Shown: positions 22,047 to 33,080 of the stretch, in pieces
Position numbering within the stretch: position 1 is the stretch's first letter
Layout of the letters: the number at the start of each line of letters is the position of its first letter
From: Cherax quadricarinatus
Taxonomy: Eukaryota > Arthropoda > Malacostraca > Decapoda > Parastacidae
Direction of reading: 5' to 3'
Assembly (NCBI RefSeq): GCF_038502225.1
Contig: NC_091300.1
Coordinates: 46,664,454 to 46,728,453 of the forward strand
DNA: 64,000 bases
The notes under the pieces: generated by a model
Told to the model about the DNA's origin: nothing
The model's input: the letters and a program-made list of their open reading frames with translations, nothing else
Databases searched by the model: none
Position numbers and translations under genes: made by a program

Positions 22047-24858
22047 AAGTTACCCCCCTCCAGTCCACCAGTTACCCCCCTCCAGTCCACCAGTTACCCG
22101 TCTCCAGTCCACCAGTTACGCGTCTCCATTCCATCAATTACCCCCCTCCAGTCCACTAGTTACCTGTCTCCAGTCTACCAGTTACCCGTCTCCAGCCCAC
22201 CAGTTACCCGTCTCCAGTCTAATAGTTACCCGTCTCCAGCCCACCAGTTACCCGTCTCCAGTCCACTAGTTACCCGTCTCCAGTCTACCAGTTACCCGTC
22301 TCCAGTCCACCAGTTGCCCGTCTCCAGTCCACCAGTTACCCGTCTCCAGTCTACCAGTTACCCATCTCCAGTCCACCAGTTACCCTCTCCAGTCCACCAG
22401 TTACCCGTCTCCAGTCCACTAGTTACCCGTCTCCAGTCCACCAGTTACCCGTCTCCAGTCCACCAGTTACCCGTCTCCAGTCTACCAGTTACCCGTCTCC
22501 AGTCCACCAGTTACCCGTCTCCAGTCCACCAGTTACCCGTCTCCAGTCCACCAGTTACCCGTCTCCAGTCCACCAGTTACGCGTCTCCATTCCATCAATT
22601 ACCCCCCTCCAGTCCACTAGTTACCTGTCTCCAGTCTACCAGTTACCCGTCTCCAGCCCACCAGTTACCCGTCTCCAGTCCACTAGTTACCCGTCTCCAG
22701 TCCACCAGTTACCCGTCTCCAGTCCGCCAGTTACCCGTCTCCAATCCACCAGTTACCCGTCTCCAGTCCACCAGTTACCCGTCTCCAGTCCACCAGTTAC
22801 CCCCCTCCAGTCTACCAGTTCCCCCTCTCCAGTCCACCAGTTACCCGTCTCCAGTCCACCAGTTACCCGTCTCCATTCCATCAATTACCCCCCTCCAGTC
22901 CACTAGTTACCTGTCTCCAGTCTACCAGTTACCCGTCTCCAGTCCACCAGTTTCCCGTCTCCAGTCCACCAGTTACCCGTCTCCAGCCCACCAGTTAACC
23001 GTCTCTAGTCCACTAGTTACCCGTCTCCAGTCTACCAGTTACCCGTCTCCAGTCCACCAGTTACCCGTCTCCAGTCCACCAGTTACCCGTCTCCAGTCCA
23101 CCAGTTACCCGTCTCCAGTCCACCAGTTACCCGTCTCCAGTCCACTAATTACCCGTCTCCAGTCCACTAGTTACACGTCTCCAGTCCACCAGTTACCCGT
23201 CTCCAGTCCACCAGTTACCCGTCTTCAGTCTACCAGTTACCCGTCTCCAGTCCACTAGTTACCCGTCTCCAGTTCACCAGTTACCCGTCTCCAGTCCACC
23301 AGTTACTCGTCTCCAGTCCACTAGTTACCCGTCTCCAGTCCACCAGTTACCCGTCTCCAGTCCGCCAGTTACCCGTCTCCAATCCACCAGTTACCCGTCT
23401 CCAGTCCACCAGTTACCCGTCTCCAGTCCACCAGTTACCCCCCTCCAGTCTACCAGTTACCCGTCTCCAGTCCACCAGTTACCCGTCTCCAGTCCACCAG
23501 TTACCCGTCTCCATTCCATCAATTACCCCCCTCCAGTCCACTAGTTACCTGTCTCCAGTCTACCAGTTACCCGTCTCCAGTCCGCCAGTTTCCCGTCTCC
23601 AGTCTACCAGTTACCCGTCTCCAGCCCACCAGTTACCCGTCTCCAGTCCACTAGTTACCCGTCTCCAGTCTACCAGTTACCCGTCTCCAGTCCACCAGTT
23701 ACCCGTCTCCAGTCCACCAGTTACCCGTCTCCAGTCCACCAGTTACCCGTCTCCAGTCCACCAGTTACCCGTCTCCAGTCCACTAGTTACCCGTCTCCAG
23801 TCCACCAGTTACCCGTCTCCAGTCCACTAGTTACCCGTCTTCAGTCTACCAGTTACCCGTCTCCAGTCCACTAGTTACCCGTCTCCAGTTCACCAGTTAC
23901 CCGTCTCCAGTCCACCAGTTACTCGTCTTCAGTCTACCAGTTACCCGTCTCCAGTCCACTAGTTACCCGTCTCCAGTCCACCAGTTACCCGTCTCCAGTC
24001 CACCAGTTACCCGTCTTCAATCTACCAGTTACCCGTCTCCAGTCCACCAGTTACCCGTCTTCAATCTACCAGTTACCCGTCTCCAGTCCACTAGTTACAC
24101 GTCTCCAGTCCACCAGTTACCCGTCTCCAGTCCACCAGTTACCCCACTCCAGTCTACCAGTTCCCCCTCTCCAGTCCACCAGTTACCCGTCTCCAGTCCA
24201 CCAGTTACCCGTCTCCATTCCATCAATTACCCCCCTCCAGTCCACTAGTTACCTGTCTCCAGTCTACCAGTTACCCGTCTCCAGTCCGCCAGTTTCCCGT
24301 CTCCAGTCTACCAGTTACCCGTCTCCAGCCCACCAGTTACCCGTCTCCAGTCCACTAGTTACCCGTCTCCAGTCTACCAGTTACCCGTCTCTAGTCCACC
24401 AGTTACCCGTCTCCAGTCCACCAGTTACCCGTCTCCAGTCCACCAGTTACCCGTCTCCAGTCCACCAGTTACCCGTCTCCAGTCCACTAGTTACCCGTCT
24501 CCAGTCCACCAGTTACCCGTCTCCAGTCCACTAGTTACCCGTCTTCAGTCTACCAGTTACCCGTCTCCAGTCCACTAGTTACCCGTCTCCAGTTCACCAG
24601 TTACCCGTCTCCAGTCCACCAGTTACTCGTCTTCAGTCTACCAGTTACCCGTCTCCAGTCCACTAGTTACCCGTCTCCAGTCCACCAGTTACCCGTCTCC
24701 AGTCCACCAGTTACCCGTCTTCAGTCTACCAGTTACCCGTCTCAGTCCACTAGTTATACGTCTCCAGTCCACCAGTTACACGTCTCCAGTCCACCAGTTA
24801 CCCGTCTCCAAACCACTAGTTACCTGTCTCGAGCTCACTATTTACCTGTCTCCAGCCA
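22041..24858 (+). repeat. 22-bp satellite, right block (about 128 copies)
   Basis: Same monomer, same variant monomers and same higher-order blocks as the left block, so both were one array. A block of roughly 700 bp around 23512-24212 is repeated almost unchanged from 24213. The array decays over the last few monomers before 24858. Confidence 0.97.
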
Positions 24859-24863
24859 TAGTA

Positions 24864-25026
24864 CCCCTCAAGGAAGGTTCCTTAATGTTGGTGAGGGGCT
24901 CTTGATTTAGGGAATTGGATCTGTGCTCCAGTTCCCCGAATTAAGCCTGAATGCCTTCCACATCCCCCCCAGGCCCTGTATAATCCTCCGGGTTTAGCGC
25001 TTCACCCTTGATTGTAATAATAATAA
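24864..25026 (+). mobile_element. SINE-like family R copy with 13-bp TSD
   Basis: The family R block order ends in GGGTTTAGCGCTTCACCC, GATTGTAATAATAATAA. It is flanked by TCCAGCCATAGTA at 24851-24863 and 25027-25039 (perfect 13 bp). It landed at the decayed right edge of the 22-bp satellite. Confidence 0.85.
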
Positions 25027-25039
25027 TCCAGCCATAGTA

Positions 25040-25463
25040 AGTATATTAGAAAACTACTAGTAGGTACATTAGGCAGGCACTAGTTGGTTGATTAGGTGTA
25101 AATTTTTTGGTAGAATGGGTAGTGACTCAAAAGTAGATTGGGTGGAGACTGGTAGGTAAATTTGCTGTTGACTGGTTGGTAGATTGGGTGGCGAGTGGTT
25201 GGTTAGGTGACGTATTTGACTGTCAATCACCCTACTTAGCGTACCTAACAGAGGACGATGAGCAGAGAGTAAACAATGGGAGCATAACTTTCACACTGAC
25301 GAGGGTCTGAGCTCCGCTGTCACAACCTCGGTGTGATCCTCTGATGCCAAGTCATGGTTTTATGAAATTTATAATTATTATTTCAATTCTGAGAATTCTT
25401 GTTACAGTCACAGCGACACGTTTAACCTGCAGTAGTTATACATTTTCTGACGAATGGGAAGAA
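25040..25463. other. Unassigned sequence
   Basis: Several GGTTGGTAGATTGGGTGG-like words recur between 25080 and 25215, suggesting an old short tandem repeat. No gene was seen. Confidence 0.5.
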
Positions 25464-28400
25464 TTTTTTTTTTTTTTTTATTATCACACCGGCCGATTCC
25501 CACCAAGGCAGGGTGGCCCGAAAAAGAAAAACTTTCACCATCATTCACTCCATCACTGTCTTGCCAGAAGGGTGCTTTACACTACAGTTTTTAAACTGCA
25601 ACATTAACACCCCTCCTTCAGAGTGCAGGCACTGTACTTCCCATCTCCAGGACTCAAGTCCGGCCTGCCGGTTTCCCTGAATCCCTTCATAAATGTTACT
25701 TTGCTCACACTCCAACAGCACGTAAAGTATTAAAAACCATTTGTCTCCATTCACTCCTATCAAACACGCTCACGCATGCCTGCTGGAAGTCCAAGCCCCT
25801 CGCACACAAAACCTCCTTTACCCCCTCCCTCCAACCCTTCCTAGGCCGACCCCTACCCCGCCTTCCTTCCACTACAGACTGATACACTCTTGAAGTCATT
25901 CTGTTTCGCTCCATTCTCTCTACATGTCCGAACCACCTCAACAACCCTTCCTCAGCCCTCTGGACAACAGTTTTGGTAATCCCGCACCTCCTCCTAACTT
26001 CCAAACTACGAATTCTCTGCATTATATTCACACCACACATTGCCCTCAGACATGACATCTCCACTGCCTCCAGCCTTCTCCTCGCTGCAACATTCATCAC
26101 CCACGCTTCACACCCATATAAGAGCGTTGGTAAAACTATACTCTCATACATTCCCCTCTTTGCCTCCAAGGACAAAGTTCTTTGTCTCCACAGACTCCTA
26201 AGTGCACCACTCACTCTTTTTCCCTCATCAATTCTATGATTCACCTCATCTTTCATAGACCCATCCGCTGACACGTCCACTCCCAAATATCTGAATACGT
26301 TCACCTCCTCCATACTCTCTCCCTCCAATCTGATATTCAATCTTTCATCACCTAATCTTTTTGTTATCCTCATAACCTTACTCTTTCCTGTATTCACCTT
26401 TAATTTTCTTCTTTTGCACACCCTACCAAATTCATCCACCAATCTCTGCAACTTCTCTTCAGAATCTCCCAAGAGCACAGTGTCATCAGCAAAGAGCAGC
26501 TGTGACAACTCCCACTTTGTGTGTGATTCTTTATCTTTTAACTCCACGCCTCTTGCCAAGACCCTCGCATTTACTTCTCTTACAACCCCATCTATAAATA
26601 TATTAAACAACCACGGTGACATCACACATCCTTGTCTAAGGCCTACTTTTACTGGGAAAAAATTCCCCTCTTTCCTACATACTCTAACTTGAGCCTCACT
26701 ATCCTCGTAAAAACTCTTCACTGCTTTCAGTAACCTACCTCCTACACCATACACTTGCAACATCTGCCACATTGCCCCCCTATCCACCCTGTCATACGCC
26801 TTTTCCAAATCCATAAATGCCACAAAGACCTCTTTAGCCTTATCTAAATACTGTTCACTTATATGTTTCACTGTAAACACCTGGTCCACACACCCCCTAC
26901 CTTTCCTAAAGCCTCCTTGTTCATCTGCTATCCTATTCTCCGTCTTACTCTTAATTCTTTCAATTATAACTCTACCATACACTTTACCAGGTACACTCAA
27001 CAGACTTATCCCCCTATAATTTTTGCACTCTCTTTTATCCCCTTTGCCTTTATACAAAGGAACTATGCATGCTCTCTGCCAATCCCTAGGTACCTTACCC
27101 TCTTCCATACATTTATTAAATAATTGCACCAACCACTCCAAAACTATATCCCCACCTGCTTTTAACATTTCTATCTTTATCCCATCAATCCCGGCTGCCT
27201 TACCCCCTTTCATTTTACCTACTGCCTCACGAACTTCCCCCACACTCACAACTGACTCTTCCTCACTCCTACAAGATGTTATTCCTCCTTGCCCTATACA
27301 CGAAATCACAGCTTCCCTATCTTCATCAACATTTAACAATTCCTCAAAATATTCCTTCCATCTTCCCAATACCTCTAACTCTCCATTTAATAACTCTCCT
27401 CTCCTATTTTTAACTGACAAATCCATTTGTTCTCTAGGCTTTCTTAACTTGTTAATCTCACTCCAAAACTTTTTCTTATTTTCAACAAAATTTGTTGATA
27501 ACATCTCACCCACTCTCTCATTTGCTCTCTTTTTACATTGCTTCACCACTCTCTTAACTTCTCTCTTTTTCTCCATATACTCTTCCCTCCTTGCATCACT
27601 TCTACTTTGTAAAAACTTCTCATATGCTAACTTTTTCTCCCTTACTACTCTCTTTACATCATCATTCCACCAATCGCTCCTCTTCCCTCCTGCACCCACT
27701 TTCCTGTAACCACAAACTTCTGCTGAACACTCTAACACTACATTTTTAAACCTACCCCATACCTCTTCGACCCCATTGCCTATGCTCTCATTAGCCCATC
27801 TATCCTCCAATAGCTGTTTATATCTTACCCTAACTGCCTCCTCTTTTAGTTTATAAACCTTTACCTCTCCCTTCCCTGATGCTTCTGTTCTCCTTGTATC
27901 CCATCTACCTTTTACTCTCAGTGTAGCTACAACTAGAAAGTGATCTGATATATCTGTGGCCCCTCTATAAACATGTACATCCTGAAGCCTACTCAACAGT
28001 CTTTTATCTACCAATACATAATCCAACAAACTACTGTCATTTCGCCCTACATCATATCTTGTATACTTATTTATCCTCTTTTTCTTAAAATATGTATTAC
28101 CTATAACTAAACCCCTTTCTACACAAAGTTCAATCAAAGGGCTCCCATTATCATTTACACCTGGCACCCCAAACTTACCTACCACACCCTCTCTAAAAGT
28201 TTCTCCTACTTTAGCATTCAAGTCCCCTACCACAATTACTCTCTCACTTGGTTCAAAGGCTCCTATACATTCACTTAACATCTCCCAAAATCTCTCTCTC
28301 TCCTCTGCATTCCTCTCTTCTCCAGGTGCATACACGCTTATTATGACCCACTTCTCGCATCCAACCTTTACTTTAATCCACATAATTCTTGAATTTACAC

Positions 28401-28930
28401 ATTCATATTCTCTTTTCTCCTTCCATAACTGATCATTTAACATTACTGCTACCCCTTCCTTTGCTCTAACTCTCTCAGATACTCCAGATTTAATCCCATT
28501 TATTTCCCCCCACTGAAACTCTCCTACCCCCTTCAGCTTTGTTTCGCTTAGGGCCAGGACATCCAACTTCTTTTCATTCATAACATCAGCAATCATCTGT
28601 TTCCTGTCATCCGCACTACATCCACGCACATTTAAGCAACCCAGTTTTATAAAGTTTTTCTTCTTCTCTTTTTTAGTAATTGTATACAGGAGAAGGAGTT
28701 ACTAGCCCATTGCTCCCGGCATTTTAGTCGCCTCATACGACACGCATGGCTTACGGAGGAAAGATTCTTTTCCACTTCCCCATGGACAATAGAAGAAATA
28801 AAAAGAACAAGAGCTATTTAGAAAAAGGAGAAAAACCTAGATGTATGTATATATATATATATGCATGTGCGTGTCTATGAAGTGTGACCAAAGTGTAAGT
28901 AGGAGTAGCAAGATATCCCTGTTATCTTAG
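25464..28930 (-). mobile_element. RTE-like non-LTR retrotransposon, apparently full-length
   Basis: On the minus strand there is a 5' region (28930-28705, start approximate), one long ORF (28629-25705), a 3' region of about 225 bp and a poly(A) tail (T run at 25464-25479). Fragments of the same family occur at 33500-34255 (decayed coding region) and 44398-44520 (3' region only). RTE assignment rests on the domain set and on the C-terminal LLRWFGHVERM...GRGRPRK block, and is inference. No clear TSD was found. Confidence 0.85.
25705..28629 (-). CDS. Endonuclease-reverse transcriptase, intact 974-codon ORF
   Basis: The protein would nick genomic DNA and reverse-transcribe the element RNA at the nick. 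Endonuclease (about 1-240): SETKLKG (metal-binding Glu, about 29), VVGDLNAKVG (133-142), LLDYVLVD (about 201-208), DISDHFLVV (SDH 228-230). RT (about 460-760): NYRGISLLSVPGKV, FMDLEKAYDRVDR (motif A, about 605-617), GLRQGCVMSPWLFN (motif B), LLFADDTVLL (motif C, FADD 713-716). C-terminus: LRWFGHVERM and GRGRPRKGW. All catalytic residues are present and there is no stop or frameshift. The first Met at 28629 may not be the true start: the frame stays open upstream to a stop near 28704, adding IKLGCLNV, the usual start of the fold. Potentially active. Confidence 0.92.
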   Translation of the reverse strand: MRGCSADDRKQMIADVMNEKKLDVLALSETKLKGVGEFQWGEINGIKSGVSERVRAKEGVAVMLNDQLWKEKREYECVNSRIMWIKVKVGCEKWVIISVYAPGEERNAEERERFWEMLSECIGAFEPSERVIVVGDLNAKVGETFREGVVGKFGVPGVNDNGSPLIELCVERGLVIGNTYFKKKRINKYTRYDVGRNDSSLLDYVLVDKRLLSRLQDVHVYRGATDISDHFLVVATLRVKGRWDTRRTEASGKGEVKVYKLKEEAVRVRYKQLLEDRWANESIGNGVEEVWGRFKNVVLECSAEVCGYRKVGAGGKRSDWWNDDVKRVVREKKLAYEKFLQSRSDARREEYMEKKREVKRVVKQCKKRANERVGEMLSTNFVENKKKFWSEINKLRKPREQMDLSVKNRRGELLNGELEVLGRWKEYFEELLNVDEDREAVISCIGQGGITSCRSEEESVVSVGEVREAVGKMKGGKAAGIDGIKIEMLKAGGDIVLEWLVQLFNKCMEEGKVPRDWQRACIVPLYKGKGDKRECKNYRGISLLSVPGKVYGRVIIERIKSKTENRIADEQGGFRKGRGCVDQVFTVKHISEQYLDKAKEVFVAFMDLEKAYDRVDRGAMWQMLQVYGVGGRLLKAVKSFYEDSEAQVRVCRKEGNFFPVKVGLRQGCVMSPWLFNIFIDGVVREVNARVLARGVELKDKESHTKWELSQLLFADDTVLLGDSEEKLQRLVDEFGRVCKRRKLKVNTGKSKVMRITKRLGDERLNIRLEGESMEEVNVFRYLGVDVSADGSMKDEVNHRIDEGKRVSGALRSLWRQRTLSLEAKRGMYESIVLPTLLYGCEAWVMNVAARRRLEAVEMSCLRAMCGVNIMQRIRSLEVRRRCGITKTVVQRAEEGLLRWFGHVERMERNRMTSRVYQSVVEGRRGRGRPRKGWREGVKEVLCARGLDFQQACVSVFDRSEWRQMVFNTLRAVGV

Positions 28931-29189
28931 CGTGTTTATGAGACAGAAGTTCAATTTATTAACGAGAGGATGCGTTAAATTACTTAGATCAAAAGCCCAT
29001 CCTTTGGCTAATGACGACCAGAAAGGAGATTTTACTAAGGTTTTAGTAAGGCTGTCAGTTAGTCAGACCAGCCTACCATAGACGATATCCGATTAACATC
29101 AAAAGATAATTTGCACTGATACCTTTATATCGCTGGCTTTATATGCTATGTTCCGCTATCATTCCTACTTTTTTTGTTTTCATTTTACT
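28931..29189. other. Unassigned sequence
   Basis: No supported feature. Confidence 0.5.
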
Positions 29190-29935
29190 CATAACTCGAT
29201 GCCTCATCCAATCGGTTTCAAATTTCCAGTTTTTTTGCACCGACACTTGCATATACAGATGTCTCATATCCGAGGTTGTTGAGCCCCTTCCCTGTAACCT
29301 GGAATAATTTGGATAACATCCGAAACTCAGTGGCGTAGCTTCAAACGTTTATAGAAAAAGGTGCCTCGTAATTCTTGTATGGTGGAGTGTGACATTCAAG
29401 TGTGTAGTTAACCATTTTAAGTGTAAAATTGTGTTTATTTCGTATTCCCATTAAATCACGTTAAATAAATTTAAATTTACGTCTTGTGAACAACTTCACT
29501 ATTTAATGGCTGATGCATCTTATGACCACGATACTGCAGGCAAATTTCTTGAAGTAAACTATTTTAGAAAATTAGAATCGTTGAACTCCATGCCATAACT
29601 GGAAAATATTTCATCCGATCGGCTTCAAGTTTTCTCTACTATTGTTGTTTCCTGAACGTTAAATTCATGCTGTTAATATGTGGCCTAAGCCCCAGTTGGC
29701 CATTTTTATTGAATAATGATACTTATATATATATTCAGTAACTAAAGAATGCTTCTTCTGATCGGCCTCAAAATATTAATGATGATCTGTTTTGTAAAAA
29801 GGATGACACCTCAAAATTTTAGTTCGAGTAGTTGTAAGTCTCAAATTTTACGGAAATTGTTAAAAAGTTTGGAACCGTTATAATAAGTTCAGTTACGAGA
29901 TAATGCCTTTTTTGATCACCTTCAAACTTTTGCCC
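29190..29935 (+). repeat. Old repeated motif, four diverged copies
   Basis: A motif close to ATAACTCGA, ATGCCTCATC, CGATCGGCTTCAAATTTTC occurs at about 29191, 29594, 29739 and 29890. Spacing between the last three is about 145-150 bp and before that about 400 bp. Flanking bases between copies are only weakly alike. It may be an old tandem array or a dispersed domain. No coding function is assigned. Confidence 0.5.
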
Positions 29936-30223
29936 ATGGTGTATCTTCATTGGAAGTATTTTTGTATTGATTTTGGGAGGTGTGAGTGCGAAATGTTGCA
30001 GCAGGAAAATATCACACTGGTTGCTCCTTTTTCCATTATATTGTTTGGTTTCAAGCTTATTGAATGCACCGTGCGTCATCAGAGCAAATCTTCATCTCTA
30101 CAGAAACATCGAGAATATATTAATTTCTTGAAAAAGGTTTAAATTCTCAGTGTATACAACGAGAGACACACCTCTAGGGCCTGACTCAGGGCGGGATGTA
30201 TCTGCATTTGTTGACATATATAT

Positions 30224-30271
<48 letters not shown>
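30224..30271. repeat. (CAG)n microsatellite
   Basis: About 16 CAG/GCA units. The polycysteine frame on the minus strand is an artefact and no gene surrounds it. Confidence 0.95.
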
Positions 30272-30272
<1 letters not shown>

Positions 30273-30552
30273 TAAAACTTAATCAGTTCCAAATTTAGTT
30301 AAGGACAGTATCATCCTAACATGATCCTCTGCAAAGCTCATAGTACTGTTGTATACTTCTTATGTATTTCTTAATATGGACTGCATCCTTTCCACATTCT
30401 GTTTTCATAAATTTATTTTACTGATAGCATGCGTTTTATTTTAAATGGAGAAATTATAAATTCTTTGGAGTGTTGGTAATAGGAAATAAAACTGAAGAAA
30501 AAAAAACCCATTTGAGTGTATGTTATGGAACAAATAATCTTATTAACTTTTC

Positions 30553-30698
30553 CTTCAAGGAAGGTTCTATGCTAGCGGAGACGCGGCTCTTGATCTTGTC
30601 ATCCTCTTTGCTCGAATCTCATTTCCCTTCCCTTCTCCAGGTGCTGCATGATCCCTGTGCGTTTAATCTTCCACGTACCAACAACAACAAAAGCAATG

Positions 30699-30769
<71 letters not shown>

Positions 30770-30825
30770 AAGAAGAAGAAGAAGAAGAAGAAGAAGAAAA
30801 AGAAGAAGAAGAAGGAGAAGAAAGA
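30553..30825 (+). repeat. Diverged family R copy with (AAT)n(AAG)n tail
   Basis: It starts AAGGAAGGTTCTATGCT and keeps GGCTCTTGATCTTG, then diverges, and ends in a compound (AAT)n then (AAG)n run (30697-30822). The tail probably grew from the (AAT)n end of the retroposon. The poly-Ile/Arg/Lys frames are artefacts. Confidence 0.65.
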
Positions 30826-30937
30826 CTAAATGTATTTCGGTTTCCGTAAGATCCGAGAAAAGAAATTCTGTATTGCATAACGCCAGTCCCCTGTGCTTCA
30901 ACACACGCGATAAAAACAGTGGAGAATGCAGCGTAAG

Positions 30938-31205
30938 TGCCCCGTGGCCTGATCGCTAAAGCTCTCGCGTCACACGGCGAGGGTCTGCGTTCGATTCCCA
31001 GCACGGGTAGAAACATTGGGCGTGTTTCTTTACACCGGTTGTTTATGTTCACCCATCAGTAAACTGGGTACCTGGGTGTTAGTCGACTGGTGTGGGTCGT
31101 ATCCTGGGATCAAGACCAAATTTGCCCGAAATGCTCTGCATAACAAGGGGCTTTCTATATAGTAATATGTCATTGATGGCAGCTAGACCATGTACTTGTA
31201 GTAAA
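30938..31205 (+). mobile_element. tRNA-derived SINE
   Basis: The 5' part resembles a tRNA gene: GTGGCCTGATCGCTAAAGC (A-box region), then GCGTTCGATTCCCAGC (B box). The body continues with CTGGGTACCTGGGTGTTAGT and TTTGCCCGAAATGCTCTGC, ending near CTTGTAGTAAACC. The 3' tail recurs alone at 53212-53320 and, more diverged, at 53400-53455, showing it is a dispersed family. It is transcribed by RNA polymerase III in known families and depends on a partner LINE for mobility. Confidence 0.8.
30944..30998 (+). promoter_or_regulatory. Internal RNA polymerase III promoter (A and B boxes) of the SINE
   Basis: A-box-like TGGCCTGATCGCTAAAGC begins at about 30945. The B box GTTCGATTC lies at 30989-30997 and matches the consensus GWTCRANNC. 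Spacing is as in tRNA genes. Confidence 0.65.
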
Positions 31206-31361
31206 CCAAGATGTTGCTATTATTATGTTGAAGATATGAAGTGTATCGGTGAAGACATTCACAAGTTACCACAGCTTCGAGGTATTCTCTCGTTATCTCA
31301 AACATACCAACACCCTTAAATACACTACAAGCACATTATGTGTTAAACCACTCAGAAGTTG

Positions 31362-32757
31362 ACTTATCAAGTTATCAGCATTATCAGGTTATCAGCATTA
31401 TCAAGTTATCAGCATTATCAAGTTATCAGCATTATCAGGTTATCAGCATTATCAAGTTATCAGCATTATCAAGTTATCAACATTATCAAGTTATCAACAT
31501 TATCAAGTTATCAACATTATCAGGTTATCAGCATTATCAGGTTATCAGCATTATCAGGTTATCAACATTATCAAGTTATCAACATTATCAGGTTATCAGC
31601 ATTATCAAGTTATCAGCATTATCAAGTTATCAACATTATCAAGTTATCAACATTATCAAGTTATCAACATTATCAGGTTATCAGCATTATCAGGTTATCA
31701 GCATTATCAGGTTATCAACATTATCAAGTTATCAACATTATCAGGTTATCAACATTATCAGGTTATCAGCATTATCAAGTTATCAGCATTATCAAGTTAT
31801 CAGCATTATCAAGTTATCAGCATTATCAAGTTATCAACATTATCAAGTTATCAGCATTATCAGGTTATCAACATTATCAAGTTATCAACATTATCAAGTT
31901 ATCAGCATTATCAAGTTATCAACATTATCAAGTTATCAACATTATCAAGTTATCAACATTATCAAGTTATCAGCATTATCAAGTTATCAACATTATCAAG
32001 TTATCAGCATTATCAAGTTATCAACATTATCAAGTTATCAACATTATCAAGTTATCAACATTATCAAGTTATCAACATTATCAAGTTATCAACATTATCA
32101 GGTTATCAACATTATCAGGTTATCAGCATTATCAGGTTATCAGCATTATCAAGTTATCAACATTATCAGGTTATCAACATTATCAAGTTATCAACATTAT
32201 CAGGTTATCAACATTATCAAGTTATCAGCATTATCAGGTTATCAGCATTATCAAGTTATCAACATTATCAAGTTATCAACATTATCAGGTTATCAACATT
32301 ATCAAGTTATCAACATTATCAGGTTATCAACATTATCAAGTTATCAACATTATCAGGTTATCAGCATTATCAAGTTATCAACATTATCAAGTTATCAACA
32401 TTATCAGGTTATCAACATTATCAAGTTATCAACATTATCAGGTTATCAACATTATCAGGTTATCAGCATTATCAAGTTATCAGCATTATCAAGTTATCAG
32501 CATTATCAAGTTATCAACATTATCAGGTTATCAACATTATCAAGTTATCAACATTATCAGGTTATCAGCATTATCAAGTTATCAGCATTATCAAGTTATC
32601 AACATTATCAGGTTATCAACATTATCAAGTTATCAACATTATCAGGTTATCAGCATTATCAGGTTATCAGCATTATCAAGTTATCAGCATTATCAAGTTA
32701 TCAGCATTATCAAGTTATCAGCATTATCAAGTTATCAGCATTATCAAGTTATCAACA
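31362..32757 (+). repeat. 17-bp satellite, about 82 copies
   Basis: The monomer is GTTATCARCATTATCAR (17 bp). Variation is almost confined to two positions, both A/G. The period is not a multiple of 3 and the unit lacks stops, so frames of 504 and 473 codons appear; they are not genes. No higher-order pattern was established by eye. Confidence 0.97.
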
Positions 32758-32759
32758 TA

Positions 32760-33080
32760 GAAGAGTTAAAGTCAGTCTGATGAGACACTCAATTTTCACA
32801 CTTTCTTCCATAATAAATAAAATTTGGATTCTACAATGGTCCAAATCGAAGTAAAATTGACCAGCATACAAGATGTAATTTTTATTCTGCCTTTGTTTAC
32901 ATAACACTCAAATTCTTCAATGATACTGAGGCAAACAGATATATGAACACACAAAAATTGCATTACGTATATTTAATCAAGAGTATCCCAGTACAGTAAA
33001 AACCGTGACTTATTTCAGGTCAGAAGAAACATTAAATACACGGTAACCGTTTTATTTGATGAAACTGGCACATTAAAATT
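32760..33080. other. Unassigned AT-rich sequence
   Basis: No supported feature. Confidence 0.5.

Noticed and set aside
16767..23258. Five long frames of 219-489 codons encoding SP/V-rich repeats
   Set aside because: They are translations of the 22-bp satellite; overlapping frames are open because the monomer lacks stops. The 489-codon frame also runs through the LTR fragment.
30098..30292. Polycysteine/polyglutamine coding repeat
   Set aside because: The CAG run is not within any longer coding frame.
31340..32854. Two overlapping frames of 504 and 473 codons
   Set aside because: By-products of the 17-bp satellite, with no non-repeat domain.
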